Of a stretch of 38,057 bases of DNA, positions 17,284 to 25,961 are shown in pieces. The notes below the pieces were generated by a model. That model saw nothing but the letters and a program-made list of their open reading frames with translations. It searched no databases and was not told where the DNA came from. The first letter of the stretch is position 1. Each line of letters begins with the position of its first letter. A program made the translations under genes and the position numbers. The DNA comes from Bacteroidota bacterium. GTDB taxonomy: Bacteria > Bacteroidota > Bacteroidia > Palsa-965. The stretch spans positions 283 to 38,339 of the forward strand of contig PLXK01000113.1 of NCBI GenBank assembly GCA_003151415.1, in the 5' to 3' direction.

Positions 17284-18321
17284 ATGTTCAGAATCTTCCG
17301 CTTTCTGCTGTTTGATGTGTGCATGCTTGCTTTGGTATTGTACTGCATGATATTCAACGATCTTGTGCTTTACGGCCTTGCTCAGGGCAAAGGCCAGCTT
17401 CGCGTGATCATGGATGTCAGAAAAGTGGAGGAAGTCATGAGGGATCCGGCCTTCCCGGATTCGCTGAAGAAAAAGCTCGCCCTCATTAATGAAATCAGGC
17501 AATTTGCCAGCGACAGTCTGGGATTGAAACCGTCTTCGAATTACACCACCATCTATGACCAGCATGGAAAGCCCGTGCTTTGGACCATCACCGCCTGCGA
17601 GCCCTTTCGTTTAAAAGCCAAAGAATGGAACTTCCCCTTTCTGGGTACCGTATCCTACAAAGGTTTCTTCAACTATGAAAAAGGAAAGAAAGAAGCCGGC
17701 GAGCTTTTGGAAAAAGGATACGATGTGGATTATGGGGCTGTCAGCGGATGGTCAACGCTGGGCTGGTTCAGGGACCCGATTCTCTCAAGTATGCTGGGCC
17801 GTAACGAAGGACATATTGCCAACCTGATCATTCATGAACTGACACACGGGACCATTTATGTGAAAAATCGTGTAGACTTCAACGAAAACCTGGCCAGTTT
17901 TGTTGGGGATAAAGGGGCTGAACGTTTTCTGGCATTTAAATACGGCAGCCATTCCAAAATCGCTGAAGAGTACCAGCGCTCCAAATCAGACCGGAAGATT
18001 TACAATATGTATATTCTCCAAAAGGCTGGTCAACTCGACAGCCTCTACAAAAGTTTTACTCCGAACCAATCGGTAATGCAAAAGGAAATGAAGAAAATGG
18101 CCTTCATTTACCAGACGATTGAGGGACTACAGGCAATTCCTTTGTATCATAAAAAATCATACACCGGTTATACCCATGATGCGCTCGTTGAAAAAAATGC
18201 ATTCTTTATGTCTTTCAGAAGATATGATTCGGAGTATGATGTCTTTGAAAAGGAATTCCGGGAACAATACCATTCGGATATACGAAGATATATCGAAGCT
18301 TTGGTAAAACGCTGGAATTAG
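17284..18321 (+). CDS. Putative zinc aminopeptidase (PF10023 family)
   Basis: 345 residues. An uncleaved-type N-terminal hydrophobic anchor (FRFLLFDVCMLALVLYCMIF) is followed by a domain matching the putative aminopeptidase family PF10023. The zinc site is HELTH, H184-E185-x-x-H188, with E201 in FNENLASFVGD as the third ligand (spacing HExxH-x12-E). Further family features are SGWSTLGWFRDPILSSM before the zinc site and KGAERFLAFKYG after it. Family members are membrane-tethered and poorly characterised. It is divergent from the YdcF gene and lies upstream of the paa operon without obvious link to it. Confidence 0.87.
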   Translation: MFRIFRFLLFDVCMLALVLYCMIFNDLVLYGLAQGKGQLRVIMDVRKVEEVMRDPAFPDSLKKKLALINEIRQFASDSLGLKPSSNYTTIYDQHGKPVLWTITACEPFRLKAKEWNFPFLGTVSYKGFFNYEKGKKEAGELLEKGYDVDYGAVSGWSTLGWFRDPILSSMLGRNEGHIANLIIHELTHGTIYVKNRVDFNENLASFVGDKGAERFLAFKYGSHSKIAEEYQRSKSDRKIYNMYILQKAGQLDSLYKSFTPNQSVMQKEMKKMAFIYQTIEGLQAIPLYHKKSYTGYTHDALVEKNAFFMSFRRYDSEYDVFEKEFREQYHSDIRRYIEALVKRWN

Positions 18322-18339
18322 GCATAGCTATGGTTTTAC

Positions 18340-18375
18340 CCCGGGCTGCCCGATCGCAATAGCTGTTTGCCCGGG
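18340..18375 (+). terminator. Possible terminator after the zinc peptidase gene
   Basis: A 7-bp GC-only stem CCCGGGC (18340-18346) with GCCCGGG (18369-18375) around a 22-base loop, followed by only three T residues. Position fits a terminator 18 bases after the stop, but the long loop and short T-run make it weak. Confidence 0.4.
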
Positions 18376-18427
18376 TTTGCCTGTTCTCTGCAGTTGCATG
18401 CCCGATCAACTCATTTCGAATCCGAAA

Positions 18428-18497
18428 CTATTCATTTTCAATTCTTTCCGATTGAGATTCCGTTTTGATATCCAATGGTTTATGCTATTCATTTTCA
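18428..18497 (+). repeat. 13-bp direct repeat upstream of the paa promoter
   Basis: CTATTCATTTTCA occurs at 18428-18440 and again at 18485-18497, start to start 57 bases. The second copy ends 11 bases before the -33 box. The placement suits binding sites for a transcription factor, but no regulator gene is in the window and this is inference. Confidence 0.5.
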
Positions 18498-18508
18498 GGC
18501 TTTTATTG

Positions 18509-18540
18509 TTTGATAAATCGAAGGGGTATTCGTACCTTTG
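18509..18540 (+). promoter_or_regulatory. Promoter of the paaABCD operon
   Basis: TTTG (18509-18512), 20 bases, TACCTTTG (18533-18540): both Bacteroidota promoter elements at the same spacing as the promoter at 12961-12992. Transcription should begin near 18547, giving a leader of about 100 bases before paaA. Confidence 0.72.
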
Positions 18541-18646
18541 GCTTCCGTTACTACGATTTCAGGCTCTTTTTTTGATGATGATGAACAGCATGTCTTTGTA
18601 ATCCCGAAATCCAGTAATAGCATTCACAATTTGAGTCAATCAGACA

Positions 18647-19582
18647 ATGGATACCAATCAACTGGAACAGAATTTTGATGCCAAACTGGCACGCAACGAA
18701 AGCATCGAGCCGAAAGACTGGATGCCGGATAATTACCGCAAACACCTCATTCGTCAGATTTCGCAGCATGCGCATTCGGAAATCGTGGGGATGTTACCCG
18801 AAGGCAATTGGATCACAAGGGCTCCGAGTCTTCGTCGCAAAATGGTATTGCTGGCTAAGGTGCAGGACGAAGGTGGTCACGGGTTATATCTTTACAGCGC
18901 GGCTGAAACACTCAATATTTCACGCGAGGAACTGATCGATCAGTTGCTTACCGGGAAAGCAAAATATTCAAGTATATTCAATTACCCCTCGCTGACCTGG
19001 GCCGATATCGGTGCCATCGGATGGCTCGTGGATGGTGCGGCCATTATGAACCAGGTAATGCTTCAACGCACTTCATACGGGCCTTATGCGCGTGCCATGG
19101 TTCGCATTTGCAAGGAAGAAAGCTTTCACCAGAGACAAGGTTATGAAATCATGACAGTGCTTGCCAAGGGAACCGCTGAACAAAAAGCGATGGCCCAGGA
19201 TGCGTTGAACCGCTGGTGGTGGCCCTCGCTGATGATGTTTGGCCCGCCTGACGAGAAATCGCCCAATACGGCCAATGCCATCAAATGGAAAATAAAACGG
19301 GAAACCAATGATGAGTTGCGCCAGAAATTTGTGAATCAGACTTTCCCGCAAGCCGATATCATTGGATTGAAATTGCCTGATCCCGATCTGAAATGGAACG
19401 AAAGCAAAGGAGGTTTTGATTTCGGAACCCCGAATTGGGAAGAGTTTTATAACATTATCGCCGGTAACGGTCCCTGCAACAAAGCCAGGATCAGCGCCCG
19501 TACAAAAGCCCACAACGAAGGAGCCTGGGTACGCGAAGCGGCCAATGCTTACGCAGAAAAAAAGAAAGCTGTGCTTGCCTAG
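18647..19582 (+). CDS. paaA: Phenylacetyl-CoA 1,2-epoxidase, catalytic subunit PaaA
   Basis: 311 residues, full length. PaaA is the di-iron oxygenase subunit that converts phenylacetyl-CoA to its ring 1,2-epoxide, acting with PaaB, PaaC and the reductase PaaE. The di-iron ligand motifs are visible: QDEGGH (E75, H78) in the first helix pair and KEESFH (E158, H161) in the second, with [15 protein letters not shown] before them. The segment [18 protein letters not shown] is highly typical of PaaA. First gene of the operon with paaB 45 bases downstream. Confidence 0.97.
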   Translation: MDTNQLEQNFDAKLARNESIEPKDWMPDNYRKHLIRQISQHAHSEIVGMLPEGNWITRAPSLRRKMVLLAKVQDEGGHGLYLYSAAETLNISREELIDQLLTGKAKYSSIFNYPSLTWADIGAIGWLVDGAAIMNQVMLQRTSYGPYARAMVRICKEESFHQRQGYEIMTVLAKGTAEQKAMAQDALNRWWWPSLMMFGPPDEKSPNTANAIKWKIKRETNDELRQKFVNQTFPQADIIGLKLPDPDLKWNESKGGFDFGTPNWEEFYNIIAGNGPCNKARISARTKAHNEGAWVREAANAYAEKKKAVLA

Positions 19583-19627
19583 GGCGGGATCACAAACGGA
19601 ATTTACTAAAGACGAAAAGATAACAGT

Positions 19628-19918
19628 ATGGCACAGGATAATCAAGGAATGCTTTGGGAGGTGTTTATTCAGACAAAACCCGGTCAGCCGCACCGTCACT
19701 GCGGCAGTGTGCACGGGCATGACAGGGAACTTGCACTTCAGAATGCAAGGGATGTATATACCCGCCGCAACGAGGGCACCAATCTTTGGGTTGTGCCTTC
19801 GAATCTGATTGTAGCCTCTTCTCCCGAAGATATCGGTCCTTTTTTCGAACCAGCCAATGACAAGGTGTATCGTCATCCTACTTTTTATACGATTCCCGAA
19901 GGAATCACACACATGTAA
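19628..19918 (+). CDS. paaB: Phenylacetyl-CoA epoxidase subunit PaaB
   Basis: 96 residues, the usual length. PaaB is a small structural subunit of the epoxidase multicomponent enzyme. It shows the family pattern WEVFIQTKPGQPHRHCGSVHGHD, LQNARDVYTRRNEGTNLWVVPS and the C-terminal PANDKVYRHPTFYTIP. Two bases separate its stop from paaC. Confidence 0.96.
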   Translation: MAQDNQGMLWEVFIQTKPGQPHRHCGSVHGHDRELALQNARDVYTRRNEGTNLWVVPSNLIVASSPEDIGPFFEPANDKVYRHPTFYTIPEGITHM

Positions 19919-19920
19919 CC

Positions 19921-20676
19921 ATGAAGAACGAAGGGCTTTTCAATTATCTCCTTAGGCTTGCCGATACAAACCTGATCCTGGGTCACCGCCTCTCTGAATG
20001 GTGCGGGCATGCGCCATATCTTGAAGAAGACATTGCCATGGCCAATATTGCCCTGGATATGATCGGTCAAGCCAATGCACTTTTTCAATACGCAGCCAAA
20101 ACAGAAGCCAAAGGACGTACAGAAGATGATCTGGCCTATATGCGCAACGAACGTGAATTCGTTAATACCCTGCTTTCTGAACAACCCAATGGTGATTTTG
20201 CGATGACCATTGTGCGGCAGTTTTTGTCGGATGTCTTTGACTTTCATTTTTACGAAAGCCTGAAATCATCCAAAGACGAAATGCTCTCCGCTCTGGCAGT
20301 GAAAGGGCACAAAGAAGTAACCTATCATCTTCGGCATACCACAGCCTGGATGGAACGTCTCGGGGACGGTACAGAAGAAAGCCATTCCCGTCTTCAGAAG
20401 GCGCTCAACGAACTCTGGTGTTACACGGACGATCTCTTTGAATTGAACGAAGGCGATAAAAGGCTGGTAAAAGAAGGCATTGCTGTTGACCCCGCATCCA
20501 TTCAAAATGCCTGGATCAAAACTGTGGATGATGTGCTTGCAAAAGCAAAACTTGTAAAGCCGGCCGGTGTCTGGCAGCAGAAGGGCAGCCGCGAAGGGAT
20601 ACATTCCGAGCACCTTGGTTTTTTGCTTGCCGAAATGCAGCATTTGCACCGCGCTTACCCGCAGGCTCAGTGGTAA
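19921..20676 (+). CDS. paaC: Phenylacetyl-CoA epoxidase structural subunit PaaC
   Basis: 251 residues. PaaC is a ferritin-like helical protein homologous to PaaA that has lost the iron site and stabilises the A-C complex. Typical segments are GHRLSEWCGHAPYLEEDIAMANIALDMIGQA, FLSDVFDFHFYESL, EVTYHLRHTTAWMERLGDGTEESH and the C-terminal HSEHLGFLLAEMQHLHRAYP. Third gene of the operon. Confidence 0.96.
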   Translation: MKNEGLFNYLLRLADTNLILGHRLSEWCGHAPYLEEDIAMANIALDMIGQANALFQYAAKTEAKGRTEDDLAYMRNEREFVNTLLSEQPNGDFAMTIVRQFLSDVFDFHFYESLKSSKDEMLSALAVKGHKEVTYHLRHTTAWMERLGDGTEESHSRLQKALNELWCYTDDLFELNEGDKRLVKEGIAVDPASIQNAWIKTVDDVLAKAKLVKPAGVWQQKGSREGIHSEHLGFLLAEMQHLHRAYPQAQW

Positions 20677-20678
20677 TG

Positions 20679-20695
20679 AAGTGTTGATGTGCTGG
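20679..20695 (+). repeat. 17-bp dispersed repeat, copy 1
   Basis: AAGTGTTGATGTGCTGG lies between paaC and paaD. The complement of 36207-36223, upstream of paaZ, is identical in 16 of 17 positions. Both copies are intergenic and flank paa genes. Confidence 0.5.
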
Positions 20696-20757
20696 CGTAC
20701 GGTGATGTTGAGGTTTGATTTTTGGTGTTGACGCGCTATACTTTTAAGAGCAAAAAA

Positions 20758-21264
20758 ATGACAACCGCCTTTCCGATTTTACTTTCCGAAGAAGAGATCC
20801 GAAAACTTCTTTCCACTATTCCCGATCCTGAAATTCCCGTAATTACAATCAGCGATCTGGGTGTTTTGCGTCAAATTCAATGGAATGGGGATGAGCTGGA
20901 AGTGAGCATCACGCCAACATACTCGGGCTGTCCTGCCATGAAAATGATAGAACAGGACATTCTTGCATTGCTCAAAGAAAAAGGAATCGAAAAAGCAAAG
21001 GTTGTTCTGGTTTATTCTCCCGCCTGGACAACGGACTGGATCAGTGCCGAGGCGAAAGAAAAACTGCGGGTCTATGGCATTGCGCCGCCCCAGCACACAT
21101 CAGTCGACAAAGGCGCGCTTATCGGAAAGCCGAAACACCTGGCCTGTCCCAGATGCAAATCAGAACATGTGGAAATGATTTCGCAGTTTGGTTCTACGGC
21201 TTGCAAGGCCCTTTATAAATGCCTGGATTGTTTGGAGCCGTTTGATTATTTTAAATGCATTTGA
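20758..21264 (+). CDS. paaD: Epoxidase maturation protein PaaD (MIP18/SufT-like)
   Basis: 168 residues from ATG 20758; an upstream in-frame TTG at 20722 would add 12 poorly conserved residues. The N-terminal MIP18/DUF59 domain has IPDPEIPVITISDLGVLR and ITPTYSGCPAMKMIEQDI; PaaD is thought to help iron-sulfur insertion into PaaE. The C-terminal zinc-ribbon-like part has CPRC (near residue 131), then CKALYKCLDCLEPFDYFKC. Fourth gene of the operon, 81 bases after paaC. paaE does not follow. Confidence 0.94.
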   Translation: MTTAFPILLSEEEIRKLLSTIPDPEIPVITISDLGVLRQIQWNGDELEVSITPTYSGCPAMKMIEQDILALLKEKGIEKAKVVLVYSPAWTTDWISAEAKEKLRVYGIAPPQHTSVDKGALIGKPKHLACPRCKSEHVEMISQFGSTACKALYKCLDCLEPFDYFKCI

Positions 21265-21358
21265 GTTAAATGAAATGAATGGCTTGACAGCCCTTGTATT
21301 CTGCCTCAATTGACCGGCTTTCGGTTCGGAAAGGATTTGATTTGTTTTTCCAGGTACT

Positions 21359-22057
21359 TTGTCCAATTCCCATATCGTGTTTCAGAAAACCGGCCGGATT
21401 ATTTTCACTCTTCTTCTTTTGTTCTTCTGTTACCTGATGGTCAGAATAACGATTCCTTATCTTTCTTTCAGACCCAATGTTGACTTTCTGCGGACCAAAC
21501 AGGGGATTATTCACAGGATTTCCTGGCGCTGGGCATTCTATGCGCATGTCATGACAAGCACCTTTGTCTTGTTGCTGGGAATTTTTCAGTTTCTTCCAGG
21601 ATTGATGAAAAGATATCCAGGCTGGCACAGGCTGGCAGGCAAAATTTACATTGTATTGGTTCTGTTCATCAGTGGCCCGGGTGGACTGATCATGGGGTTT
21701 TATGCAAACGGAGGATGGCCGGCGAGGATAAGTTTTATTATCCTTTCCATGTTATGGATGGGCTTCACTTTTTTTGCTTTCGTACTTGTGCGCAAAAAGG
21801 AATTCGAATGGCATGCTGATTATATGGTTCGCAGTTACGCGCTCACTTTGTCGGCCATTGCCTTGAGGCTGTATGCTTTTTTTCTCCCTTCCATTATCCT
21901 GCTTGAGCCCAATACGGCCTATAGGCTGATAGCCTGGTTAAGTTGGATCCCCAATTTAATAATTGCAGAAATCCTTATCCGGAAAAAACGCAGCAAGGCT
22001 CAGAACAGGATCAGTTCTTTTTCGCCGAAACAGGAAGAGGCTCTTCCTGGGCAATGA
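21359..22057 (+). CDS. DUF2306 integral membrane protein
   Basis: 232 residues with about six hydrophobic segments. It has the DUF2306 features HRISWRWAFYAHVMTSTFVLLLGIFQFLP, YPGWHRLAGKIYIVLVLF, GLIMGFYANGG and FEWHADYMVRSYALTLSAIALRLY, with conserved His residues on several helices. Family function is unknown. The start is uncertain: TTG 21359 or GTG 21377, no ATG is suitable. It follows paaD by 94 bases and could be the end of that transcript. Its last 47 bases overlap the convergent TPR lipoprotein gene. Confidence 0.82.
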   Translation: MSNSHIVFQKTGRIIFTLLLLFFCYLMVRITIPYLSFRPNVDFLRTKQGIIHRISWRWAFYAHVMTSTFVLLLGIFQFLPGLMKRYPGWHRLAGKIYIVLVLFISGPGGLIMGFYANGGWPARISFIILSMLWMGFTFFAFVLVRKKEFEWHADYMVRSYALTLSAIALRLYAFFLPSIILLEPNTAYRLIAWLSWIPNLIIAEILIRKKRSKAQNRISSFSPKQEEALPGQ

Positions 22058-23210
22058 ACATGCCATCTTCACCCAATTTAAAACGTCCTGTACTCGTCTG
22101 TGTTTGTCTTATTACAGAATTCCCGGCATAGCCTTTCTCTGTCGGATCTGTTTTCCATTCCTGTTCATATTCTGTAATCTGCAGCACCTGGTTTGCATCC
22201 AGACTTCCCGAGACGATTTTCTGAGGATCGCAAAAACAGGAAAAGAGTTTGTTGTCGAGTTGTTTGCCGGTTGAATCATAGGTCTGGAGGTAAGTGCTCC
22301 AGGGAAGCATGGTGTCGCCCATCATTTCCAGAGTGGTATAGGCCACAAGAAAGATTCCGTTTTTAAGTGCTTTTTTGCCCACCACAATGTATTCCTGACT
22401 AACCGACCGGCTGAAACGGCTGTCTTCCATGCCCGGAACGAAGCTCGCAAAACCGTAACTGATGGAGCCACCGCTTCTGGCGGCGCCGGGGGTGACATCT
22501 CCGCTGAGGCTTACCTCGTTGTAGAAGCTGGCATGGGCATCTTCTTTCTTGATGGCAAAGGAGTCACCAAGCTCAGGGAATACACACAGGTAGGAATAAA
22601 ACCGAAGTGTTTGTTTGCTGATTTTGCCCTTGAAATTGGTTCGAAGCATCTTTCTGAAGTTGTCCGTATTCCGAATGGGATCGAGAGCAGCGTCATCGAG
22701 CAGCTGTGCCTTATCTGTATAACCTTGTTTTATGGCACAGGAAAGCTGATCTATGGCCGACAAGGTATCTGAAAGCTGTGAAAAAGAGCAGGCTTTGTTG
22801 TAATAACACATCGAAACTGGAGCAAATTTCAGAACAATGGCAATCGAATAGGCGTCCAGACTTTGATCGTAGTCCTTCATGTCCCTGAGTGCATTGCCCA
22901 GTTCGTAATAGGATTTTGCATCGGGATAGATGCGGATGGATTTGTGGAACAATTCAATGCTGGCTGCTGCATTTTTTTGGTTGTGATAAAGATCAACCGC
23001 TTTCAGGAAGATTTTTTTCCCCTGAAGCGCAGCAACGATATTTGATTTTTGAACCGCAGCCTGAACCGAGTCGGCTTTGTAGAGATTTTTTTCTGCAAGA
23101 ATATCCGGCAATGGGGTCGTTGTCGTTGCTTGTGATGAGCTGTCATGCTTGCCTGAAGGAAGACAGTTGCATAGGCTGACAAGAAGGCAAAAAAGAAGTA
23201 CTGGGCGCAT
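22011..23210 (-). CDS. TPR-containing lipoprotein
   Basis: 399 residues. The N-terminus LLFCLLVSLCNC contains a lipobox (C14 or C16). Residues about 55-185 contain TPR-like helices (AVDLYHNQKNAAASIELFHKSIRIYPDAKSYYELGNALRDMKDYDQSLDAYSIAI). The rest is beta-rich with no recognised domain (SISYGFASFVPGMEDSRFSRSVSQEYIVVGKKALKNG). Likely faces the periplasm or surface. It is divergent from paaG and overlaps the end of the DUF2306 gene. Function unknown. Confidence 0.82.
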   Translation of the reverse strand: MRPVLLFCLLVSLCNCLPSGKHDSSSQATTTTPLPDILAEKNLYKADSVQAAVQKSNIVAALQGKKIFLKAVDLYHNQKNAAASIELFHKSIRIYPDAKSYYELGNALRDMKDYDQSLDAYSIAIVLKFAPVSMCYYNKACSFSQLSDTLSAIDQLSCAIKQGYTDKAQLLDDAALDPIRNTDNFRKMLRTNFKGKISKQTLRFYSYLCVFPELGDSFAIKKEDAHASFYNEVSLSGDVTPGAARSGGSISYGFASFVPGMEDSRFSRSVSQEYIVVGKKALKNGIFLVAYTTLEMMGDTMLPWSTYLQTYDSTGKQLDNKLFSCFCDPQKIVSGSLDANQVLQITEYEQEWKTDPTEKGYAGNSVIRQTQTSTGRFKLGEDGMFIAQEEPLPVSAKKN

Positions 23211-23440
23211 GGTCTTTGGGATTGGTATTCGAAAGGTAATGAAATATCCCAGTATTGCGGAGAGATCCCTGCTTTAATAGGGGCAATCGCTTTTGTTCTT
23301 CATTTTCGGCTGAAAAACGTTTTTATAAAGCGTGTTTTCTTGCAAAGAAATAAGCCGTATTGAGTATATTTACCGGAACAAAAAAACAAGCATGACATGA
23401 TCTTGTTTTTGAATGAATCATAAACCCCAACACCTTCATT

Positions 23441-24217
23441 TTGGAGCACATCAAAACAGAAACCATCGGTCAGGTATTAAAGCTCACCCTTAACCGGCCG
23501 GATAAATTCAACAGTTTCAACCGCGAAATGGCCCTTCAGCTGCAGCATGCCCTGGATGCCGCAGCTGCAGACAAAAACATACGGGCTGTTCTCCTGACAG
23601 GCGAAGGAAAAGCATTCTGTGCGGGACAGGATTTGAGCGAAGCCATGGATCCTTTGGGACCGGGCATTGAACGGATTGTCCAGGAACATTACAATCCGAT
23701 CATTCTGAAAATCAGAGAACTTGAAAAGCCGGTGATTTGCGCTGTCAATGGTGTGGCTGCCGGAGCCGGAGCCAATATTGCACTGGCCTGCGATGTTGTT
23801 GTGGCAGGAGCTTCCGTTTCTTTTATTCAGGCATTCAGTAAAATTGGTTTGATACCCGACAGCGGCGGAACGTTTTTTCTGCCGAGGATCATTGGTTTCG
23901 GCAGGGCTTCGGCGCTGATGATGCTTGGAGATAAGGTACCGGCGGCAGATGCCTTGCAAATGGGAATGATTTACAAAGTTGTTGAAGATGTGGATCTTGC
24001 TGAAGCCGCACTGGCAATTGCCAATACACTGGCTTCCATGCCCACCAAAGGGCTGGGCCTTACAAAACGTTTGCTGAACCGTTCTCTTTCCAGTTCTCTT
24101 GGCGAACAGCTCGAGGCGGAAGGCATCGAACAGGTTGTAGCTGCACGCACTTCAGATTACAATGAGGGCGTAAAGGCTTTTCTTCAGAAAAGAAAACCCG
24201 AATTCAAGGGCGAATAG
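23441..24217 (+). CDS. paaG: 1,2-epoxyphenylacetyl-CoA isomerase PaaG
   Basis: 258 residues, crotonase fold. PaaG turns the ring 1,2-epoxyphenylacetyl-CoA into the seven-membered oxepin-CoA. Key segments are TLNRPDKFNSFNREM, GKAFCAGQDLSEA (oxyanion-hole region), KPVICAVNGVAAGAGANIALACDVV, and GLIPDSGGTFFLPR, where D140 is the expected catalytic acid of PaaG. The C-terminal part GLTKRLLNRSL and DYNEGVKAFLQKRKPEF also match PaaG rather than the hydratase PaaF. The start is TTG 23441; the nearby ATG at 23413 is out of frame. First gene of a tight run with paaH 15 bases downstream. Confidence 0.93.
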   Translation: MEHIKTETIGQVLKLTLNRPDKFNSFNREMALQLQHALDAAAADKNIRAVLLTGEGKAFCAGQDLSEAMDPLGPGIERIVQEHYNPIILKIRELEKPVICAVNGVAAGAGANIALACDVVVAGASVSFIQAFSKIGLIPDSGGTFFLPRIIGFGRASALMMLGDKVPAADALQMGMIYKVVEDVDLAEAALAIANTLASMPTKGLGLTKRLLNRSLSSSLGEQLEAEGIEQVVAARTSDYNEGVKAFLQKRKPEFKGE

Positions 24218-24232
24218 TTAAAGCAAATAAGC

Positions 24233-25417
24233 ATGTCATCAAAGGATAAAACAATTGGCGTAATCGGATCGGGTGCAATGGGTGCAGGCATTGCGCAGGT
24301 TGCGGCCACGGCCGGCCACAAGGTAATTGTATACGATAACAACGCTGCCGCTCTCGCAAAAGCGAAAAGTGCCATGTGGGCATTGCTTGACAAACTTGCA
24401 GAAAAACAAAAGATAAAGCCTGAAGCGGCAGCTGAAATAAAAACGAATATTTCTTTTGAGGAAGACCTCGTTCATTTTAAGGATTGCACTCTGGTGATTG
24501 AAGCCATTGTTGAAAACCTGGAAGTGAAACAAAAAGTATTCGCACAATTGGAAAACATTGTGTCTTCCGGATGTGTTCTTGCAAGCAATACCTCTTCTCT
24601 GTCCATTGCCTCCATTGCCTCGGCATGCACAAACACTTCGCGTGTTGTCGGAATTCATTTTTTTAACCCCGCAGCGGTTATGCCTTTGGTGGAGATTATT
24701 CCGGCCATAACAACGGCGGCGGCTGTGGCGCAGCAATCCAAGGCATGGGTCGAATCCTGGGGAAAGATTTGTGTGATGGCCAAGGACACTCCGGGGTTTA
24801 TTGTAAACCGTGTCGCCCGTTCTTTCTATGGCGAAAGCATCCGTATGTATGAAGAGGGGATTGCAGATATTGCCACCATCGACTGGGCGCTGAAGCAATT
24901 CGGAGGTTTTAAAATGGGCCCTTTTGAGCTGATGGATTTCATTGGAAACGATGTGAATTTTAAAGTGACCGAATCGGTCTGGGAGCAATTCTTTTTCGAC
25001 CCGCGTTTCAAGCCTTCTCTTACCCAGAAGCGGCTCTATGAAGCAAAATTATTCGGCCGTAAGTCGGGTAGGGGCTATTATGATTATGCTGAATCAGCCA
25101 TAAAGCCTGAACCTTTGAAAGATGCCGCTCTTGGAAAAATGATTTTTGACCGGGTCATTGCCATGTTAATGAATGAAGCGATAGATTCGGTCTATTTGAG
25201 ACTGGCAACGAAAGAGGACATTGATCTGGCCATGACCCTGGGGGTGAATTATCCGAAAGGATTGCTTCGCTGGGCAGACGAAATCGGGTTGGACCATGTT
25301 CTAAATACAATGTCTTCCTTGTATGAACTGTATGGCGAAGAGAGGTACCGTCCATGTCTTTTATTGAAGCACATGGGCAAGGAAAAACAGAAATTTTACA
25401 CCCAGCAGATGGCCTGA
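24233..25417 (+). CDS. paaH: 3-hydroxyadipyl-CoA dehydrogenase PaaH
   Basis: 394 residues. Oxidises 3-hydroxyadipyl-CoA with NAD to 3-oxoadipyl-CoA. The Rossmann motif GVIGSGAMGAGIAQV begins at residue 9. The catalytic region is VVGIHFFNPAAVMPLVEII, followed by DTPGFIVNRVAR. A first C-terminal helical domain (FGGFKMGPFELMDFIGNDVNFKVTESV) is followed by a second 3HCDH-like helical domain (VIAMLMNEAIDSVYLRLATKEDIDLAMTLGVNYPKGLLRWAD), as in other PaaH/HbdA-type proteins. One base separates its stop from the ogt start. Confidence 0.92.
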   Translation: MSSKDKTIGVIGSGAMGAGIAQVAATAGHKVIVYDNNAAALAKAKSAMWALLDKLAEKQKIKPEAAAEIKTNISFEEDLVHFKDCTLVIEAIVENLEVKQKVFAQLENIVSSGCVLASNTSSLSIASIASACTNTSRVVGIHFFNPAAVMPLVEIIPAITTAAAVAQQSKAWVESWGKICVMAKDTPGFIVNRVARSFYGESIRMYEEGIADIATIDWALKQFGGFKMGPFELMDFIGNDVNFKVTESVWEQFFFDPRFKPSLTQKRLYEAKLFGRKSGRGYYDYAESAIKPEPLKDAALGKMIFDRVIAMLMNEAIDSVYLRLATKEDIDLAMTLGVNYPKGLLRWADEIGLDHVLNTMSSLYELYGEERYRPCLLLKHMGKEKQKFYTQQMA

Positions 25418-25418
25418 A

Positions 25419-25961
25419 ATGTCCATGCTCCGGAAATATGCCCGAAATCAGGTGATACACACGGCCAAACTTCTTTATCAGTCTCCTCTGGGAGAAATGG
25501 AACTTCTTGCCGGGGAGCAGGGATTACTTGCTTTGCATTTTGCAGAACGGGCATTGGGCGATGATGTGACAAACCCCGTTTTGCAGGAATGTAAACAGCA
25601 ACTGGACCAATATTTTGCCGGTAAAAGAACGTCTTTTGATCTTCCGCTGGATATGCAGGGAACCGAATTTCAGATAGCCGTCTGGAAGGAGCTGCTTCGC
25701 ATCCCATTTGGCGAAACCGTATCCTATCTGCATATGGCCAAAGCGCTTGGTGATCCGAATTCCACTCGGGCTGTGGGTTTTGCCAATGGGAAGAATCCAT
25801 TTTCCATAGTTGTTCCCTGTCACCGGGTCATTGGTTCGAATGGCAGCCTGGTTGGTTATTCCGGTGGAATTGAAAAAAAGAAATGGCTTCTGGAGTTCGA
25901 GCGTAACCTCACTAAAAAAGATTTATTCAATTCATTTGTCAATGAAGAGAAACATGGATAG
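25419..25961 (+). CDS. ogt: Methylated-DNA--protein-cysteine methyltransferase
   Basis: 180 residues. Removes alkyl groups from O6-alkylguanine (and O4-alkylthymine) by irreversible transfer to its own Cys. The active-site motif VPCHRVIG gives acceptor C134. The DNA-binding helix-turn-helix precedes it (GETVSYLHMAKALGDPNSTRAVGFANGKNP) and YSGGIEKKKWLLEFE follows. The N-terminal domain begins YQSPLGEMELLAGEQGLLALHF. It lacks the regulatory domain of Ada. It starts one base after paaH stops and overlaps the paaI start by eight bases, so it is built into the paa operon. Confidence 0.95.
   Translation: MSMLRKYARNQVIHTAKLLYQSPLGEMELLAGEQGLLALHFAERALGDDVTNPVLQECKQQLDQYFAGKRTSFDLPLDMQGTEFQIAVWKELLRIPFGETVSYLHMAKALGDPNSTRAVGFANGKNPFSIVVPCHRVIGSNGSLVGYSGGIEKKKWLLEFERNLTKKDLFNSFVNEEKHG

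Larger units (their letters stand above)
18322..18646. other. Gene-free control region ahead of paaA
   Basis: 325 bases. It holds the weak hairpin at its left end, a perfect 13-bp direct repeat, the paa promoter, and about 100 bases of leader. No reading frame here is credible. Confidence 0.6.

Noticed and set aside
23365-23372. TATATTTA as paaG promoter -7 box
   Set aside because: The final G of TAnnTTTG is missing and no -33 TTG is at the right distance; not strong enough to list.
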